NCBI RefSeq assembly: GCF_000381825.1
Contig: NZ_KB907124.1
Coordinates: 160,259 to 224,258, forward strand
DNA from: Thioalkalivibrio sp. ALJT
GTDB taxonomy: Bacteria; Pseudomonadota; Gammaproteobacteria; Ectothiorhodospirales; Ectothiorhodospiraceae
Direction: 5' to 3'
DNA: 64,000 nucleotides
Each line of letters starts with the position of its first letter. Position 1 is the first letter of the stretch. The position numbers and the translations under genes were made by a program. Positions 25,708-35,561 of the stretch are shown piece after piece. The notes under the pieces were generated by a model that saw only the letters and a list, made by a program, of their open reading frames with translations, ran no database searches and had not been told where the DNA came from.

Positions 25708-26742
25708 TCAGCGGTTGCGAATGCCATAGCGGCTGCCGTCACCACCGAGCTGATAGCGGATAACGGCCTCTCGATGCTCGCGGTAGGTCTCGGAAAAGTG
25801 ATGACTGCCATCCCCGCGCGAGACGAAGAACAGGTCATTGGTGTCCTCAGGGCGTGCGGCAGCCTGCAAGGCTGCGCGCCCGGGCAGGGCAATCGGCGTC
25901 GGCGGCAGGCCGGCCCGAGTGTAGGTGTTGTAAGGGTGGTCGCGGTCGAGTTCGTCCCGCGTCAGGCGCTGAACGCCGGGGTCCTGCACATACAGCAGGG
26001 TGGGATCGGTCTGCAGCCGCATCCCGCGCTGGAGACGGTTTACGAACACCCCGGCTACACGTTCACGCTCGTCGCCGCGGCCCGTCTCCCGTTCGATGAT
26101 GGAGGCCAGGATCAGCAGCTCGTAGGGAGACTCCACGGGGTGGTCCTCCAAGCGGTCTTTCCAGGCCTGTTCCAGCTGGATCCGCATGGACTGGTGGGCG
26201 CGTCGCAGCACCGTCAGGGCATCCGTGCCGGAACCGAAGAAGTAGGTATCGGGAAGGAACCAGCCCTCCGGGTGCTCGACATCGTCCAGCCCCAGGATCT
26301 CTGGCAGGTTGTGTACGCCCACCGACTCCGGCGGCGCAATCAGTTCCGGGTGCTGGCGCAGGGCCGACAATGCCTGGCGGACGGTCCAGCCCTCCGGGAA
26401 GGTAACCCGGTGCTGGACCACATCCCCGCGGGCCATCGCGTGCACCAGGTCGCGCGCGCTCATGCCGGGGGTCACCGCGTATTCCCCCGCCTGCAGGCGC
26501 GGGGCAACACCCTGACGCCGCCCGTAGACTTCAAGCACCCAGGCGGAGTCGATCCAGCCCCGCTCGACAAAGGTGGTGCTGATCTGGCGCAGGCCCTGTC
26601 CCGACTCAAGCTGGAATCGCTCGACGCTCTCGAGCGCCAGTGGACGATCGAGCTGTACGCGGTAGTGCTCGCTGAGCCACCAGGCCGCCGCAAGCGCCAG
26701 CACTACTACCAGGCCCAGCAAGCCGAGACTAATCCGCTTCAT
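25708..26742 (-). CDS. mltG: endolytic murein transglycosylase MltG (YceG)
   Basis: MltG is an inner-membrane lytic transglycosylase thought to set glycan strand length by cutting nascent strands. The 344-residue product has an N-terminal membrane anchor (residues 5-22), a LysM-like region, and the catalytic glutamate in LASIIERETG (about residue 220). Family motifs PEGWTVRQ, EGWFLPDTYFF, LQTDPTLLY and YNTY follow, ending in the late DLFFVSRGDGSHHFS. The start at 26742 gives the anchor immediately; it overlaps pabC by 14 bases. Confidence 0.94.
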   Translation of the reverse strand: MKRISLGLLGLVVVLALAAAWWLSEHYRVQLDRPLALESVERFQLESGQGLRQISTTFVERGWIDSAWVLEVYGRRQGVAPRLQAGEYAVTPGMSARDLVHAMARGDVVQHRVTFPEGWTVRQALSALRQHPELIAPPESVGVHNLPEILGLDDVEHPEGWFLPDTYFFGSGTDALTVLRRAHQSMRIQLEQAWKDRLEDHPVESPYELLILASIIERETGRGDERERVAGVFVNRLQRGMRLQTDPTLLYVQDPGVQRLTRDELDRDHPYNTYTRAGLPPTPIALPGRAALQAAARPEDTNDLFFVSRGDGSHHFSETYREHREAVIRYQLGGDGSRYGIRNR

Positions 26743-27541
26743 GCAATGCGATTCCCATTGGATACAGCGGATCATCCTGCCATGTGCCGGCCGGGATGTC
26801 CGCATCGATCAGGCGCGCCGGGGCGATCCCCAGCCGCGCATTGCTCACATACAACGCATCGGCCGACCGGACCCGGGCCGGTTCGGGATAGGCCTCATGC
26901 ACGCGGAGGCCGAACTGCCGCGCGTGCTCGAGTATCCATGCGCGTCGGGTGCCGGCAATGCCGGCCGCGTCCACCGGCGGGGTCAGCAGCGTTCGCCCCT
27001 CGCGCAGCCAGAGGTTGCCCTGGCTTGCACTGATCACGCGCCCCAGCGCATCCCGCAGGACTGCCTCATCCCACTCGGCGTGCCAGCCACTGCGCGCGAG
27101 TACGTGTTCCAGCCGGCTCGTATGCTTGAGCCCGGCCAGTGCAGGGTTCACCCCGATGCTGACCTCGGCCCAGCCCATCATGAGCGGTTGCGCTTCGAGG
27201 GGCGCGGGAAACATCCGTGCGGGGCCCGCACTGACGATACGCGTGATGGCTGGCACGGACGGCGGCGCATAGCCCCGCGGCCCCACCCCGCGGGTGATCG
27301 TGAGCCGCGCCATGCAGGTGTTTCCGTTCGTGGCGCGGGCCAGCTCCTCGAGGACCGCAGCTTCCTCCAGCCCGGGAAAGCCCAGACACTGCAGCCCGCG
27401 CGCAAGCCGTTCGCGATGGTAGCGCCACAGTTGTGGCCGCCCATTCCGCATTTGCAGGGTCTCGAACAGACCGTCACCGAGCAGCACGCCCCGATCCAGT
27501 GCCGAGAGCGTCCCGGCGGCCACGCCATTGACCAGCGTCAT
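26729..27541 (-). CDS. pabC: aminodeoxychorismate lyase
   Basis: PabC, a class IV PLP enzyme, releases pyruvate from 4-amino-4-deoxychorismate to give p-aminobenzoate for folate. The 270-residue product has VNG near the start, DRGVLLGDGLFETL, the PLP lysine in LKHTSRLEHVLAR (about residue 142), and GIAGTRR. The segment where most relatives have a Glu contacting the cofactor ring (V-x-E before xxNLF) reads VISASQGNLW here, a difference worth checking. It overlaps pabB by four bases and mltG by 14, consistent with one operon. Confidence 0.9.
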   Translation of the reverse strand: MTLVNGVAAGTLSALDRGVLLGDGLFETLQMRNGRPQLWRYHRERLARGLQCLGFPGLEEAAVLEELARATNGNTCMARLTITRGVGPRGYAPPSVPAITRIVSAGPARMFPAPLEAQPLMMGWAEVSIGVNPALAGLKHTSRLEHVLARSGWHAEWDEAVLRDALGRVISASQGNLWLREGRTLLTPPVDAAGIAGTRRAWILEHARQFGLRVHEAYPEPARVRSADALYVSNARLGIAPARLIDADIPAGTWQDDPLYPMGIALHEAD

Positions 27542-28887
27542 GCGTCTTGCCCTGGCGCCGCCTGCAGGGCCTCGATCAGGCCACGGGCCTTGTGCCGCGT
27601 CTCCTCGAGTTCGCGCCGGGGGTCGGAATCCGCCACGATGCCGGCCCCGGCGCGGAAGCGCAGCTCCCGACCCCGCACCACCAGGGTCCGGATCAGGATA
27701 TTGGTATCCATGCGCCCGTGCCGGCTCACATAGCCGCAGCTGCCGGTGTAGGCCCCGCGCGGGGCGGCACTCTCCAGCTCCTGGATGATCTGCATGCTGC
27801 GAATCTTCGGGCAGCCGGTGATGGTCCCGCCCGGAAACACCGCTCGCAGGATATCCCCTGTCCGGGTTCCCGGGCGCAGGCGCCCGATGATGCTCGAGAC
27901 GATGTGATGTACGCGCCGATAGCTCTCGATGGTCATGAGTTCGGCCACACGCACACTGCCGGTCTCGGCCACGCGTCCGATGTCATTGCGCTCGAGATCC
28001 ACAAGCATCACGTGTTCAGCACGTTCTTTAATATTAAAAGTCAACTCACTGAAAAGACGCTTATCTTTCTCGGAATCCGAATCGCGCCGGCGGGTACCGG
28101 CAATGGGCCGGGTTTCCACCTCTCCGGCGTCCACCGAGACAAGGCGCTCGGGCGAAGAACTGATCACATGGGCGCCGGGCAACTGCAGCCAGGCCGCAAA
28201 CGGAGCGGCGTTCGCCCCTCGCAGGCGTTCGTACAGCACGCCCGGATCCAGCTCAACTTGGGCCGTCGCGCGCCATTCGCGCGACAAGTTGACCTGAAAG
28301 GTATCGCCGGCCCGGATGTATTCAAGACCCCGCGCGACCGCATCCAGATACTGTTGCGCCGGTTCCTCCTCCAGGGTCATTTCCGGGAGGGGCGCGGCCT
28401 GCATCGCGGCCCCGGTCTCCAGCGCCGCCAGGTCGCGCAGCAGCTGTTGCTGGCGCGCATCCGTAGCGGCCTCGTCGACAAACCAGGTGCGCTCCTCGTG
28501 ATGGTCGCGTATGACTGCCGCCGGGAAATACGTCACCAGCGCATCCGGCAGCCAGGGGTCGGCCCGACACTCCCCCAGGGCCGGTTCCAGCCGCCACGCC
28601 AGCTCGTAGCCCGCATACAGGAACCAGCCGCCGAGAAACGGCAGATGGGCATATGCAGACCACGCCGGATCGGCTGCGTGCGAGCACGAGAGATCCTGCT
28701 CCAGTGCCGCGAGGACATCATCCCCCGAAGCAGTGGAAAGCGTGCGCCCGGGAAAGGCAAAGAGGATCGAGAAACGTGCTGGAGCCTGCCCGATCAGGGC
28801 CGACTCCAGCAGATGGGGATAGCGTTCGGGAAACCGCCGCGCCAGGGCGACGAGATCGGCCCCGGCGGACAGCTCATGGACCGCCAT
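27538..28887 (-). CDS. pabB: aminodeoxychorismate synthase component I
   Basis: PabB aminates chorismate with ammonia from the PabA amidotransferase. The 449-residue product has the chorismate-binding domain in its C-terminal two-thirds: FQVNLSREWRA, SSPERLVSV, ETRPIAGTRRR, FNIKERAEHVMLVDLERND, GGTITGCPKI and AGAGIVADSDP. The PIAGT motif carries Ala where E. coli PabB has its special Lys (PIKGT); PIAGT is what TrpE proteins show. Direct coupling to pabC favours the PabB assignment, but anthranilate synthase activity cannot be excluded. It overlaps pabC by four bases and follows fabF by 15. Confidence 0.85.
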   Translation of the reverse strand: MAVHELSAGADLVALARRFPERYPHLLESALIGQAPARFSILFAFPGRTLSTASGDDVLAALEQDLSCSHAADPAWSAYAHLPFLGGWFLYAGYELAWRLEPALGECRADPWLPDALVTYFPAAVIRDHHEERTWFVDEAATDARQQQLLRDLAALETGAAMQAAPLPEMTLEEEPAQQYLDAVARGLEYIRAGDTFQVNLSREWRATAQVELDPGVLYERLRGANAAPFAAWLQLPGAHVISSSPERLVSVDAGEVETRPIAGTRRRDSDSEKDKRLFSELTFNIKERAEHVMLVDLERNDIGRVAETGSVRVAELMTIESYRRVHHIVSSIIGRLRPGTRTGDILRAVFPGGTITGCPKIRSMQIIQELESAAPRGAYTGSCGYVSRHGRMDTNILIRTLVVRGRELRFRAGAGIVADSDPRRELEETRHKARGLIEALQAAPGQDA

Positions 28888-28902
28888 GGCGGTGAACCGG
28901 CG

Positions 28903-30141
28903 TCAGATGGTGCGGAAGACCAGGGTGCCGTTGGTGCCCCCGAACCCGAACGAATTCGACAGGCCGACCCGGGTGTTCATGTCGCGCGCTTCGTTGGCAA
29001 CATAGTCCAGGTCGCAACCCTCACCCGGGTTTTCCAGGTTGATCGTGGGCGGCGATACCTGATCGTGCAGCGCGAGCGCGGTAAACACGCCCTCGATCCC
29101 GCCGGCGGCACCCAGCAGGTGGCCGGTCATCGACTTGGTGGAATTCACGAGCAGCGAACGCGCGTGATCGCCGAAGGCCTTCTTCAGGCCCTGGGTCTCG
29201 GCCACGTCGCCCGCCGGCGTGGAGGTGCCGTGGGCATTGATGTAACCAACCTCGTCCGGGTTGACACCGGCATCGGCGAGTGCGCGATGCATGCACTTGG
29301 CCGCGCCGGACCCATCCTGCACTGGCTGGGTCATGTGGTGCGCATCGGCGTTCCAGGCAAACCCGGCCAGTTCGCAGTAGATCTTCGCCCCGCGAGCCTT
29401 CGCGTGCTCGTATTCCTCCAGCATCATCACACCGGCACCGTCGCTGAGCACGAAGCCGTCACGATCGCGATCCCAGGGGCGCGAGGCCTGTTCCGGGGCG
29501 TCATTGCGGGTGGAGAGCGCCCGCGCCGCCGCAAAGCCGCCGATACCCAGCGGGGTCGTGGCCATCTCGGCACCGCCGGCCACCATCGCATCGACATCGC
29601 CGTAGGCAATCATGCGCGCTGCATCGCCGATATTGTGCGTGCCGGTCGCGCAGGCGGAGACGATGGAGATGTTCGGCCCTTGCAGGTTGCGCATGATCGA
29701 CAGGTTCCCCGCGACCATGTTGATGATGGCGCTGGGCACGAAGAATGGTGAAATCTTGCGCGCCCCACCCTTCAGGTAGGCGCCGTACGAGCGCTCGATG
29801 TACGGCAGACCGCCGATACCGGAGCCAATGGCAACCCCGATACGGTCCGCGTTTTCTTCGGTGACTTCGAAACCGGAGTCGTCCAGCGCCTGCAAGCCGG
29901 CTGCGAGTCCATAGAGGACGAAGGTGTCCATCTTTTTCTGGTCTTTCGGCGGGACGTAGTCATTGGCTTCAAAGTCCCGAACGGATCCCGAAATCTTTAC
30001 CGGCATCTCCGACGCATCGAATACATCGATGGGGGAAATGCCGCTCTTGCCAGCCTTGATGTTGCTCCAGGCCTTGTCGATAGTGGATCCGACCGGGGAT
30101 ACGATCCCGAGTCCGGTAATCACGACACGTCGCTTAGCCAA
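28903..30141 (-). CDS. fabF: beta-ketoacyl-ACP synthase II
   Basis: Condenses malonyl-ACP with growing acyl-ACP in fatty acid elongation. The 412-residue product has the Cys-His-His triad: Cys in [12 protein letters not shown] (about residue 164), His in [11 protein letters not shown] (about 303) and His in [12 protein letters not shown] (about 340), plus the glycine-rich [11 protein letters not shown] at the end. Length matches FabF. It is the fourth gene of the fabD-fabG-acpP-fabF run and is followed at once by pabB. Confidence 0.97.
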   Translation of the reverse strand: MAKRRVVITGLGIVSPVGSTIDKAWSNIKAGKSGISPIDVFDASEMPVKISGSVRDFEANDYVPPKDQKKMDTFVLYGLAAGLQALDDSGFEVTEENADRIGVAIGSGIGGLPYIERSYGAYLKGGARKISPFFVPSAIINMVAGNLSIMRNLQGPNISIVSACATGTHNIGDAARMIAYGDVDAMVAGGAEMATTPLGIGGFAAARALSTRNDAPEQASRPWDRDRDGFVLSDGAGVMMLEEYEHAKARGAKIYCELAGFAWNADAHHMTQPVQDGSGAAKCMHRALADAGVNPDEVGYINAHGTSTPAGDVAETQGLKKAFGDHARSLLVNSTKSMTGHLLGAAGGIEGVFTALALHDQVSPPTINLENPGEGCDLDYVANEARDMNTRVGLSNSFGFGGTNGTLVFRTI

Positions 30142-30257
30142 TGATGTTCTCCTCGAAAGACTGCAAATCCGCGTTCAGCGAAACGACGAAAGGCCGCCCT
30201 GCGTGCAGGAAGGCCCGTTCGCCACTCACGTTCTGACCGGCGCCAGCAGGCGTCGGA

Positions 30258-30497
30258 TCAGTCCTTCATGTGTTCGTTGATGTAGTCGATGGCCTGCTGC
30301 ACGGTCGTGATCTTTTCGGCCTGCTCGTCGGGGATTTCCGTTTCGAATTCCTCTTCAAGCGCCATCACCAGTTCAACCGTGTCCAGCGAATCCGCACCCA
30401 GGTCGTCGACGAAGGCAGCCGTGTTGGTCACGTCTTCTTCCTTCACGCCCAGTTGTTCGACAACGATCTTCTTGACGCGTTCTTCAATGCTACTCAT
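30258..30497 (-). CDS. acpP: acyl carrier protein
   Basis: Carries growing acyl chains on 4'-phosphopantetheine. The 79-residue acidic product has the modified serine in GADSLDTVE (Ser about residue 37) and the flanking helices [17 protein letters not shown] and [16 protein letters not shown]. Highly conserved, so the call is secure. It sits between fabG and fabF. A TAGAAT hexamer upstream on the minus strand (30546-30551) could give it an extra promoter, as is common for highly expressed acpP, but no matching -35 was found. Confidence 0.98.
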   Translation of the reverse strand: MSSIEERVKKIVVEQLGVKEEDVTNTAAFVDDLGADSLDTVELVMALEEEFETEIPDEQAEKITTVQQAIDYINEHMKD

Positions 30498-30624
30498 GGT
30501 TCAGAAATCCCCTTCGGATTGAGGCGGCTTCGATAAAGGCCCACCATTCTAGAGAAAACCCCCGCCGCGATCTAGCGATCAACGCCGCGGACGCCACGGG
30601 CCACACCGGGTGGTCCCGCGAAAA

Positions 30625-31362
30625 TCAATGCATGAACATCCCGCCGTTTACATGCAGGGTCTCGCCGGTGATGTACCCGGCCTCTTCCGAGGCCAGAAAA
30701 CCGACAGTTGCGGCAATCTCCTCCGGTGCGCCCAGGCGCCCCAGAGGAATCTGGCCCAGAAGGGCCTGCTTGGTGTCATCACCCAGTTCACGGGTCATGT
30801 CGGTATCAATGAAGCCGGGGGCCACGGTATTCACCGTGATGTTGCGGCTGCCCACCTCGCGCGCCAGCGAGCGCGCAAACCCGGCCAGACCGGCCTTGGC
30901 TGCGGCGTAGTTGGTCTGGCCCGCGTTGCCGGAGGACCCGACCACCGAGCCAATCAGGATGATGCGACCGCGCCGCAGCTTCATCATCCCTTTCAGCAGC
31001 CGCTGGGTCAGCCGGACCGCCGCAGACAGGTTGGTGTCGATAATGGCATCCCACTCTGCGTCCTTCATCCGCATGAACAGGTTGTCACGCGTGATGCCGG
31101 CGTTGTTCACCAGAACCTCGATGGCCCCCTCCCGGTCCTGAATATCCTTCAGGCCGGCCGCCACCGATTCCGCATCGGTCACGTCCATTGCGATACCACG
31201 ACCACCGTATTCCTTCAGGGCCTCGGTAATCCGTTCGGCACCGGCCTCGCTGGTGGCCGTACCAATGACCTGCAGGCCCTGCTGGGCCAGGCGTTGAGCG
31301 ATCGCGGCGCCGATGCCGCGGCTGGCTCCGGTCACCAGGGCTACGCGTTTGCTGTCGGACAT
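30625..31362 (-). CDS. fabG: 3-oxoacyl-ACP reductase
   Basis: NADPH-dependent reduction of beta-ketoacyl-ACP. The 245-residue short-chain dehydrogenase has TGASRGIG (about residues 12-19), NNAG (about residues 88-91), the catalytic serine in ILIGSVVGSSG, YAAAKAG (YxxxK, about residues 152-158) and the ending TGETLHVNGGMFMH, a FabG hallmark. The start at 31362 (MSDSKRVALVTG) is chosen over an upstream in-frame start that would overlap fabD. It lies between fabD and acpP. Confidence 0.97.
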   Translation of the reverse strand: MSDSKRVALVTGASRGIGAAIAQRLAQQGLQVIGTATSEAGAERITEALKEYGGRGIAMDVTDAESVAAGLKDIQDREGAIEVLVNNAGITRDNLFMRMKDAEWDAIIDTNLSAAVRLTQRLLKGMMKLRRGRIILIGSVVGSSGNAGQTNYAAAKAGLAGFARSLAREVGSRNITVNTVAPGFIDTDMTRELGDDTKQALLGQIPLGRLGAPEEIAATVGFLASEEAGYITGETLHVNGGMFMH

Positions 31363-31393
31363 GTTTGAGCCTTTACGTCGAGATGAGAAGAGT

Positions 31394-32344
31394 TCAGGTG
31401 CGGTCGCCGGAGAGGCGCTGGACGGTCGCCTCGAGGGTTGCGCGATCGGCGACATCGTACAGTTCCAGGGCGCGGTCGATGCGCTTGGCCAGTCCGCTCA
31501 GGACCCGCCCGGGCCCGCACTCGACCTGGACGTCAACTCCCTGCGTCCGGAGGCCGCGAATGGTCTCGACCCAGCGCACCGGCCGGTACAGCTGTGCGGC
31601 CAGGTTGGCCTTGATATCGGCCGCGGACGCCACCGGACCTGCCGTCACGTTCTGCCAGACCGGAAGGGTCGGCGCATGAAACGCGGTCCGGTCAAGAACG
31701 GCCTGCAGTTGCTCGGCGGCCGGCTGCATCAGGGCGCAATGCGACGGCACCGAAACCGGTAGCTTGACGGCCCGCTTCGCACCGGCATCCTTCGCGGCGC
31801 CCACCGCGCGTTCCACCGCCGCCGTGTTGCCGGCAATGACGACCTGTCCCGGGGCATTCAGGTTGACTGCCTCCAGTACCTGGTCCCCGGCATGGGCCTC
31901 GCAGAGCGCCTGGACTGCTGCATCATCGAGCCCCAGGATTGCCGCCATTGCCCCCTCGCCCTCTGGCACCGCGGCCTGCATCGCGCGTGCACGTTCGGCA
32001 ACCAGGTGCACGGCATCGGGAAAACGCAGCACACCGGCCGCGACCAGGGCGCTGTATTCACCCAGACTGTGGCCTGTCACGGCCTGAGGGCGGGCATCGG
32101 TCTGCGCGCAGAGCAGTCGCCAGGCCGCCACGCCGGCCGCGAGCATGACCGGCTGGGTCCATTCGGTCTGATTCAACTGCTCGACCGGGCCGTGCTGGCA
32201 CAGACTCCAGAGATCGGCATCAAGGCAGTCCGAAGCCTCTTGAAAGGTGTCCCGCACGATGGCGTGGTCGTCGCCCAGGTCGGCCAGCATGCCGGTAAAC
32301 TGAGAACCCTGGCCGGGGAATACGGCTGCCCAAGTCGTTGTCAT
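31394..32344 (-). CDS. fabD: malonyl-CoA-ACP transacylase
   Basis: Loads malonyl groups onto ACP. The 316-residue product has the N-terminal FPGQGSQ, the nucleophile elbow GHSLGEYSALVAAG (Ser about residue 91), the VSVPSHC-type histidine region (about residue 200) and a late GPGRVLSGL segment. It is the first gene of the minus-strand cluster; the usual upstream rpmF-plsX-fabH genes are not adjacent. A promoter is proposed just upstream. Confidence 0.95.
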   Translation of the reverse strand: MTTTWAAVFPGQGSQFTGMLADLGDDHAIVRDTFQEASDCLDADLWSLCQHGPVEQLNQTEWTQPVMLAAGVAAWRLLCAQTDARPQAVTGHSLGEYSALVAAGVLRFPDAVHLVAERARAMQAAVPEGEGAMAAILGLDDAAVQALCEAHAGDQVLEAVNLNAPGQVVIAGNTAAVERAVGAAKDAGAKRAVKLPVSVPSHCALMQPAAEQLQAVLDRTAFHAPTLPVWQNVTAGPVASAADIKANLAAQLYRPVRWVETIRGLRTQGVDVQVECGPGRVLSGLAKRIDRALELYDVADRATLEATVQRLSGDRT

Positions 32345-32376
32345 ACGCTGTCGGTCTCGCTCGTGAAAGCGATCGT

Positions 32377-32405
32377 AGTGTAGGCGCTCGCGTGAACGTC
32401 GGCAA
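32377..32405 (-). promoter_or_regulatory. candidate sigma70 promoter for the fabD cluster
   Basis: On the minus strand TTGCCG and TACACT are separated by exactly 17 bases, with the -10 box about 33 bases upstream of the fabD start codon. This would make fabD the first gene of the operon here. Confidence 0.6.
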
Positions 32406-32487
32406 ACGAGCCCGATGCCCGGAAACCGGGAGCCCGCCGGGGCGGCCTGCCGTTCGGAATTCCAATCCGGTCACAAAGGGCCAATAC

Positions 32488-32515
32488 TTGTGTTCCCTCG
32501 ACGCATCCGGATAAT
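32488..32515 (+). promoter_or_regulatory. candidate sigma70 promoter for infA
   Basis: TTGTGT and GATAAT with a 16-base spacer, the -10 box ending 33 bases before the infA start codon. GAGAGGA follows as ribosome binding site. Confidence 0.6.
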
Positions 32516-32548
32516 GTCGCCACCTTGATTCAACGCGAGAGGAACTGT

Positions 32549-32767
32549 ATGGCGAAGGAAGACGAAATCGAGCTGGAGGGCACTGTCGTCGAGACGCTGC
32601 CGAACACCACCTTCCGGGTGGAGCTCGAAAATGGGCACACGATCACGGCGCACATCTCCGGGAAGATGCGCAAGCATTACATCCGGATCCTGCGCGGTGA
32701 CAAGGTGATCGTACAGATGACGCCCTACGACCTGACCAAGGGTCGCATCGTCTACCGCAACAAGTAA
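32549..32767 (+). CDS. infA: translation initiation factor IF-1
   Basis: IF-1 occupies the ribosomal A site during initiation. The 72-residue OB-fold product begins [13 protein letters not shown] and contains [19 protein letters not shown] and LTKGRIVYR, which are diagnostic. The start at 32549 has GAGAGGA nearby, and in-frame codons upstream are not needed. It has its own promoter and a strong terminator, and clpA converges on it, the widespread clpS-clpA/infA arrangement. Confidence 0.98.
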   Translation: MAKEDEIELEGTVVETLPNTTFRVELENGHTITAHISGKMRKHYIRILRGDKVIVQMTPYDLTKGRIVYRNK

Positions 32768-32775
32768 GCCCCTCT

Positions 32776-32816
32776 CGAACGAAGAAGCCCCGGCCGGACC
32801 GGGGCTTCTTCGTTCG
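32776..32816. terminator. bidirectional terminator between infA and clpA
   Basis: A perfect 18-bp inverted repeat (32776-32793 with 32799-32816) around a 5-base loop. The GC core is flanked by short T- or A-rich arms. It lies 8 bases past the infA stop and 37 bases past the clpA stop. Confidence 0.92.
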
Positions 32817-32853
32817 CAGGCCATCCATGGCCCGTGCGTTTGCAGCCGGCGCT

Positions 32854-35124
32854 TCAGGAAGAAACGGCCGTCTCCTGGACATCCAGCTCCAGCCCCGATT
32901 CGCCAAGGCGTACGACCACTTCACCGCCCTGGGTCAGACGACCGAAGAGCAGTTCGTCCGCCAGTGGCTTCTTGATGTGCTCCTGCAGAGTGCGCGCCAT
33001 CGGTCGCGCCCCCATCTTGGCATCGTAGCCGTGCTCCGCCAGCCAGGCCCGGGCATCCGGTTCCACGGTCAAGTGTACCTTCTTCTCGTCGAGCTGGGCC
33101 TGCAGCTGAATCAGGAACTTGTCGACCACATTGAGGATGGTCGCCTCGTCCAGCGGGCCGAACTGGATGGTGGCATCCAGCCGGTTACGGAACTCCGGCG
33201 TGAAGGTGCGCTTGATCGCCTCCATCGCATCGCTGGAGTGATCCTGCTGGGTAAAGCCCACCGACGGGCGGCTGGCCTGCTCGGCCCCCGCATTGGTAGT
33301 CATCACCAGGATCACGTTGCGGAAGTCCACCTCACGTCCGTTGGTATCCGTCAACGTGCCGTGGTCCATCACCTGCAGCAGCACATTGAACACATCCGGG
33401 TGGGCCTTCTCGATCTCGTCCAGCAACAGCACGGAATGCGGATGCTTCAGGATGGCATCGGTCAGCAGCCCGCCCTCGTCATAGCCGACATAGCCGGGCG
33501 GTGCCCCGATCAGGCGCGAAACCGTATGGCGCTCCATGTACTCCGACATGTCGAACCGCGCCAGATGAATGCCCATCTGCTGCGCCAGCTGACGCGTGAC
33601 CTCGGTCTTGCCGACGCCTGTGGGACCTGCGAACAGGAACGAGCCAATCGGCTTGTCCATGTCGCCCAGCCCGGAGCGCGCCATCTTGATTGCCGTCGCC
33701 AGGGTGCCGATCGCCTCGTCCTGCCCGAACACGGTCATCTTCAGGTTGCGGTCGAGGTTGCGCAGGGTCTCCTTGTCGGAGCTGGAGACCGACTTCGGCG
33801 GGATGCGCGCGATCTTTGCTACGATGGTTTCGATGTCCTGCACCCCGATGGTCTTCTTGCGCTGGCTGGCCGGCTGTAGCTGGCGGCTGGCCCCGGCCTC
33901 GTCGATCAGGTCGATCGCCTTGTCCGGCAGGAAACGGTCGGTGATGTAACGATCGGCCAGTTCCGCCGCGGCGCGCAGCGCCGGCTTGGTAAAGCGCACG
34001 TTGTGATGCGATTCAAAGCGGGATTTCAGACCGCGCAGGATCTGCTCGGTCTCGTCCACCGTGGGCTCGGGGACCTCGATCTTCTGGAAACGCCGCGCCA
34101 GGGCGCGATCCTTCTCGAAGATGCCGCGATATTCCTGATAAGTCGTGGACCCGATGCACTTCAGCTCGCCCGAGGCCAGCATGGGCTTGATCAGGTTCGA
34201 TGCATCCATCACCCCGCCGGAGGCCGCGCCGGCGCCGATGATGGTGTGGATCTCGTCGATGAACAGCACCGCACCCGGCTCCTTCTTGAGCTGGGCCAGA
34301 ACGCCCTTCAGACGCTTCTCGAAGTCACCGCGGTATTTGGTCCCGGCGACCAGCGCCCCCAGGTCCAGGGCATAAACGGTCGCGGATTCGATCGCCTCCG
34401 GTACCTCCTCGTCGACAATGCGCCGCGCCAGACCCTCGGCAATGGCGGTCTTGCCGACCCCGGCCTCGCCGACCAGCAGCGGGTTGTTCTTGCGCCGGCG
34501 GCAGAGGATCTGGACGGTGCGTTCGATCTCGTGATCGCGACCGATCAGCGGGTCGATCTCGTCCTTGTGCGCCTTTTCGTTCAGATTGCTGGCATACAGC
34601 TGCAGCGCGTTGGTCTTCTCCTCGCGCTCGCCCTCCACCGGCTCGGCCTGGGACTCGTTCGGGTTGGGCTGCGCCCCGAGTTCGTCCTCGCCCACCTTGG
34701 AGATCCCGTGCGAGATGAAGTTGACGACATCCAGACGCGAGATGTTCTGCTGCCCCAGCACATACAGGGCCTGGCTGTCCTGCTCGCCGAACAGGGCCAC
34801 CAGGACGTTGGCGCCGGAGACCTCCTTGCGTCCGCTGGACTGCACATGGAACACGGCCCGCTGCAGCACCCGCTGGAAGCCCAGCGTCGGCTGCGTCTCG
34901 CGCGAATCGTTTGGCGGGATCCGCGGCGTGTTCTCGTCGATATAGGCCTCCAGCTCGTCGCGGATGCGATCGAGATCGCCCCCGCAGGCCCGCAGCACCG
35001 TGGCCGCGCTGGGATTCTGCGCCAGCGCCATCAGCAGATGCTCAACGGTCACGAACTCGTGACGTTTTTCGCGGGCCTCCTTGAAGACCATGTTCAGGCT
35101 GAATTCGAGTTCCTTGTCGAGCAT
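32854..35124 (-). CDS. clpA: ATP-dependent Clp protease ATP-binding subunit ClpA
   Basis: ClpA unfolds substrates, including ClpS-delivered N-degron proteins, for ClpP. The 756-residue product has an N-domain (two Clp repeats, residues 1-145), AAA1 with GEAGVGKT (about 215-222) and Walker B LFIDEIH, AAA2 with GPTGVGKT (about 496-503) and [10 protein letters not shown], and a ClpP-docking loop that reads SVGF where E. coli has IGL. The start at 35124 gives [11 protein letters not shown], the family N-terminus, with GGAGG upstream. It is five bases after clpS. Confidence 0.97.
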   Translation of the reverse strand: MLDKELEFSLNMVFKEAREKRHEFVTVEHLLMALAQNPSAATVLRACGGDLDRIRDELEAYIDENTPRIPPNDSRETQPTLGFQRVLQRAVFHVQSSGRKEVSGANVLVALFGEQDSQALYVLGQQNISRLDVVNFISHGISKVGEDELGAQPNPNESQAEPVEGEREEKTNALQLYASNLNEKAHKDEIDPLIGRDHEIERTVQILCRRRKNNPLLVGEAGVGKTAIAEGLARRIVDEEVPEAIESATVYALDLGALVAGTKYRGDFEKRLKGVLAQLKKEPGAVLFIDEIHTIIGAGAASGGVMDASNLIKPMLASGELKCIGSTTYQEYRGIFEKDRALARRFQKIEVPEPTVDETEQILRGLKSRFESHHNVRFTKPALRAAAELADRYITDRFLPDKAIDLIDEAGASRQLQPASQRKKTIGVQDIETIVAKIARIPPKSVSSSDKETLRNLDRNLKMTVFGQDEAIGTLATAIKMARSGLGDMDKPIGSFLFAGPTGVGKTEVTRQLAQQMGIHLARFDMSEYMERHTVSRLIGAPPGYVGYDEGGLLTDAILKHPHSVLLLDEIEKAHPDVFNVLLQVMDHGTLTDTNGREVDFRNVILVMTTNAGAEQASRPSVGFTQQDHSSDAMEAIKRTFTPEFRNRLDATIQFGPLDEATILNVVDKFLIQLQAQLDEKKVHLTVEPDARAWLAEHGYDAKMGARPMARTLQEHIKKPLADELLFGRLTQGGEVVVRLGESGLELDVQETAVSS

Positions 35125-35129
35125 GGGAG

Positions 35130-35456
35130 TCAGGCCTCCTCCATCGAGCAAAGCAGTGGGTGCTGATGGCTGCGGGCGTAGTCGTTCACCTGCGCCACCT
35201 TGGTCTCGGCCACATCCCGGGTAAAGATGCCGCATACTCCCTTGCCGCGCGTGTGCACGTGCAGCATCACCCGGGTGGCCTTTTCGCGATCCATGCTGAA
35301 GAACGTCTCCAGCACTTCGATCACGAACTCCATCGGCGTGAAATCGTCGTTGAGCAGGACCACCTTGTACTGTCGTGGTGGCTTGAGCTCCGGCCTCGAT
35401 TCTTCGACCGTTACCGAGTCGTCTCGATCGGGGTTTTGGGGCTTGTCATCACTCAT
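35130..35456 (-). CDS. clpS: ATP-dependent Clp protease adaptor ClpS
   Basis: ClpS delivers N-end-rule substrates to ClpA. The 108-residue product has an unstructured acidic N-terminus (about 25 residues) followed by the core [20 protein letters not shown] and [19 protein letters not shown], containing the hydrophobic-pocket residues (Asn-Asp, Met) of the family. It starts the clpS-clpA pair. The 111 bases between icd and clpS hold a long hairpin; the cspD gene often found there in pseudomonads is absent. Confidence 0.97.
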   Translation of the reverse strand: MSDDKPQNPDRDDSVTVEESRPELKPPRQYKVVLLNDDFTPMEFVIEVLETFFSMDREKATRVMLHVHTRGKGVCGIFTRDVAETKVAQVNDYARSHQHPLLCSMEEA

Positions 35457-35517
35457 CGGTCGAACTCACGCCTTCAGCGGTTACTCGTTTGGGTCGTTTC
35501 CATCCTCGAATGGTTCC

Positions 35518-35561
35518 GGGCCGGGGCCAAGTGCCCTTACGGACACTCCGACCACCGGCCC
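35518..35561 (-). promoter_or_regulatory. stem-loop between icd and clpS
   Basis: GGGCCGG (35518-35524) pairs with CCGGCCC (35555-35561), with inner AGTG/CACT pairing. No T run follows in the minus direction, so it is a structured icd 3' end or clpS leader rather than a plain intrinsic terminator. Confidence 0.4.

Noticed and set aside
27547..29751. 734-codon plus-strand frame antisense to pabB and fabF
   Set aside because: Spans two clear genes on the opposite strand and has no motif or start signal.
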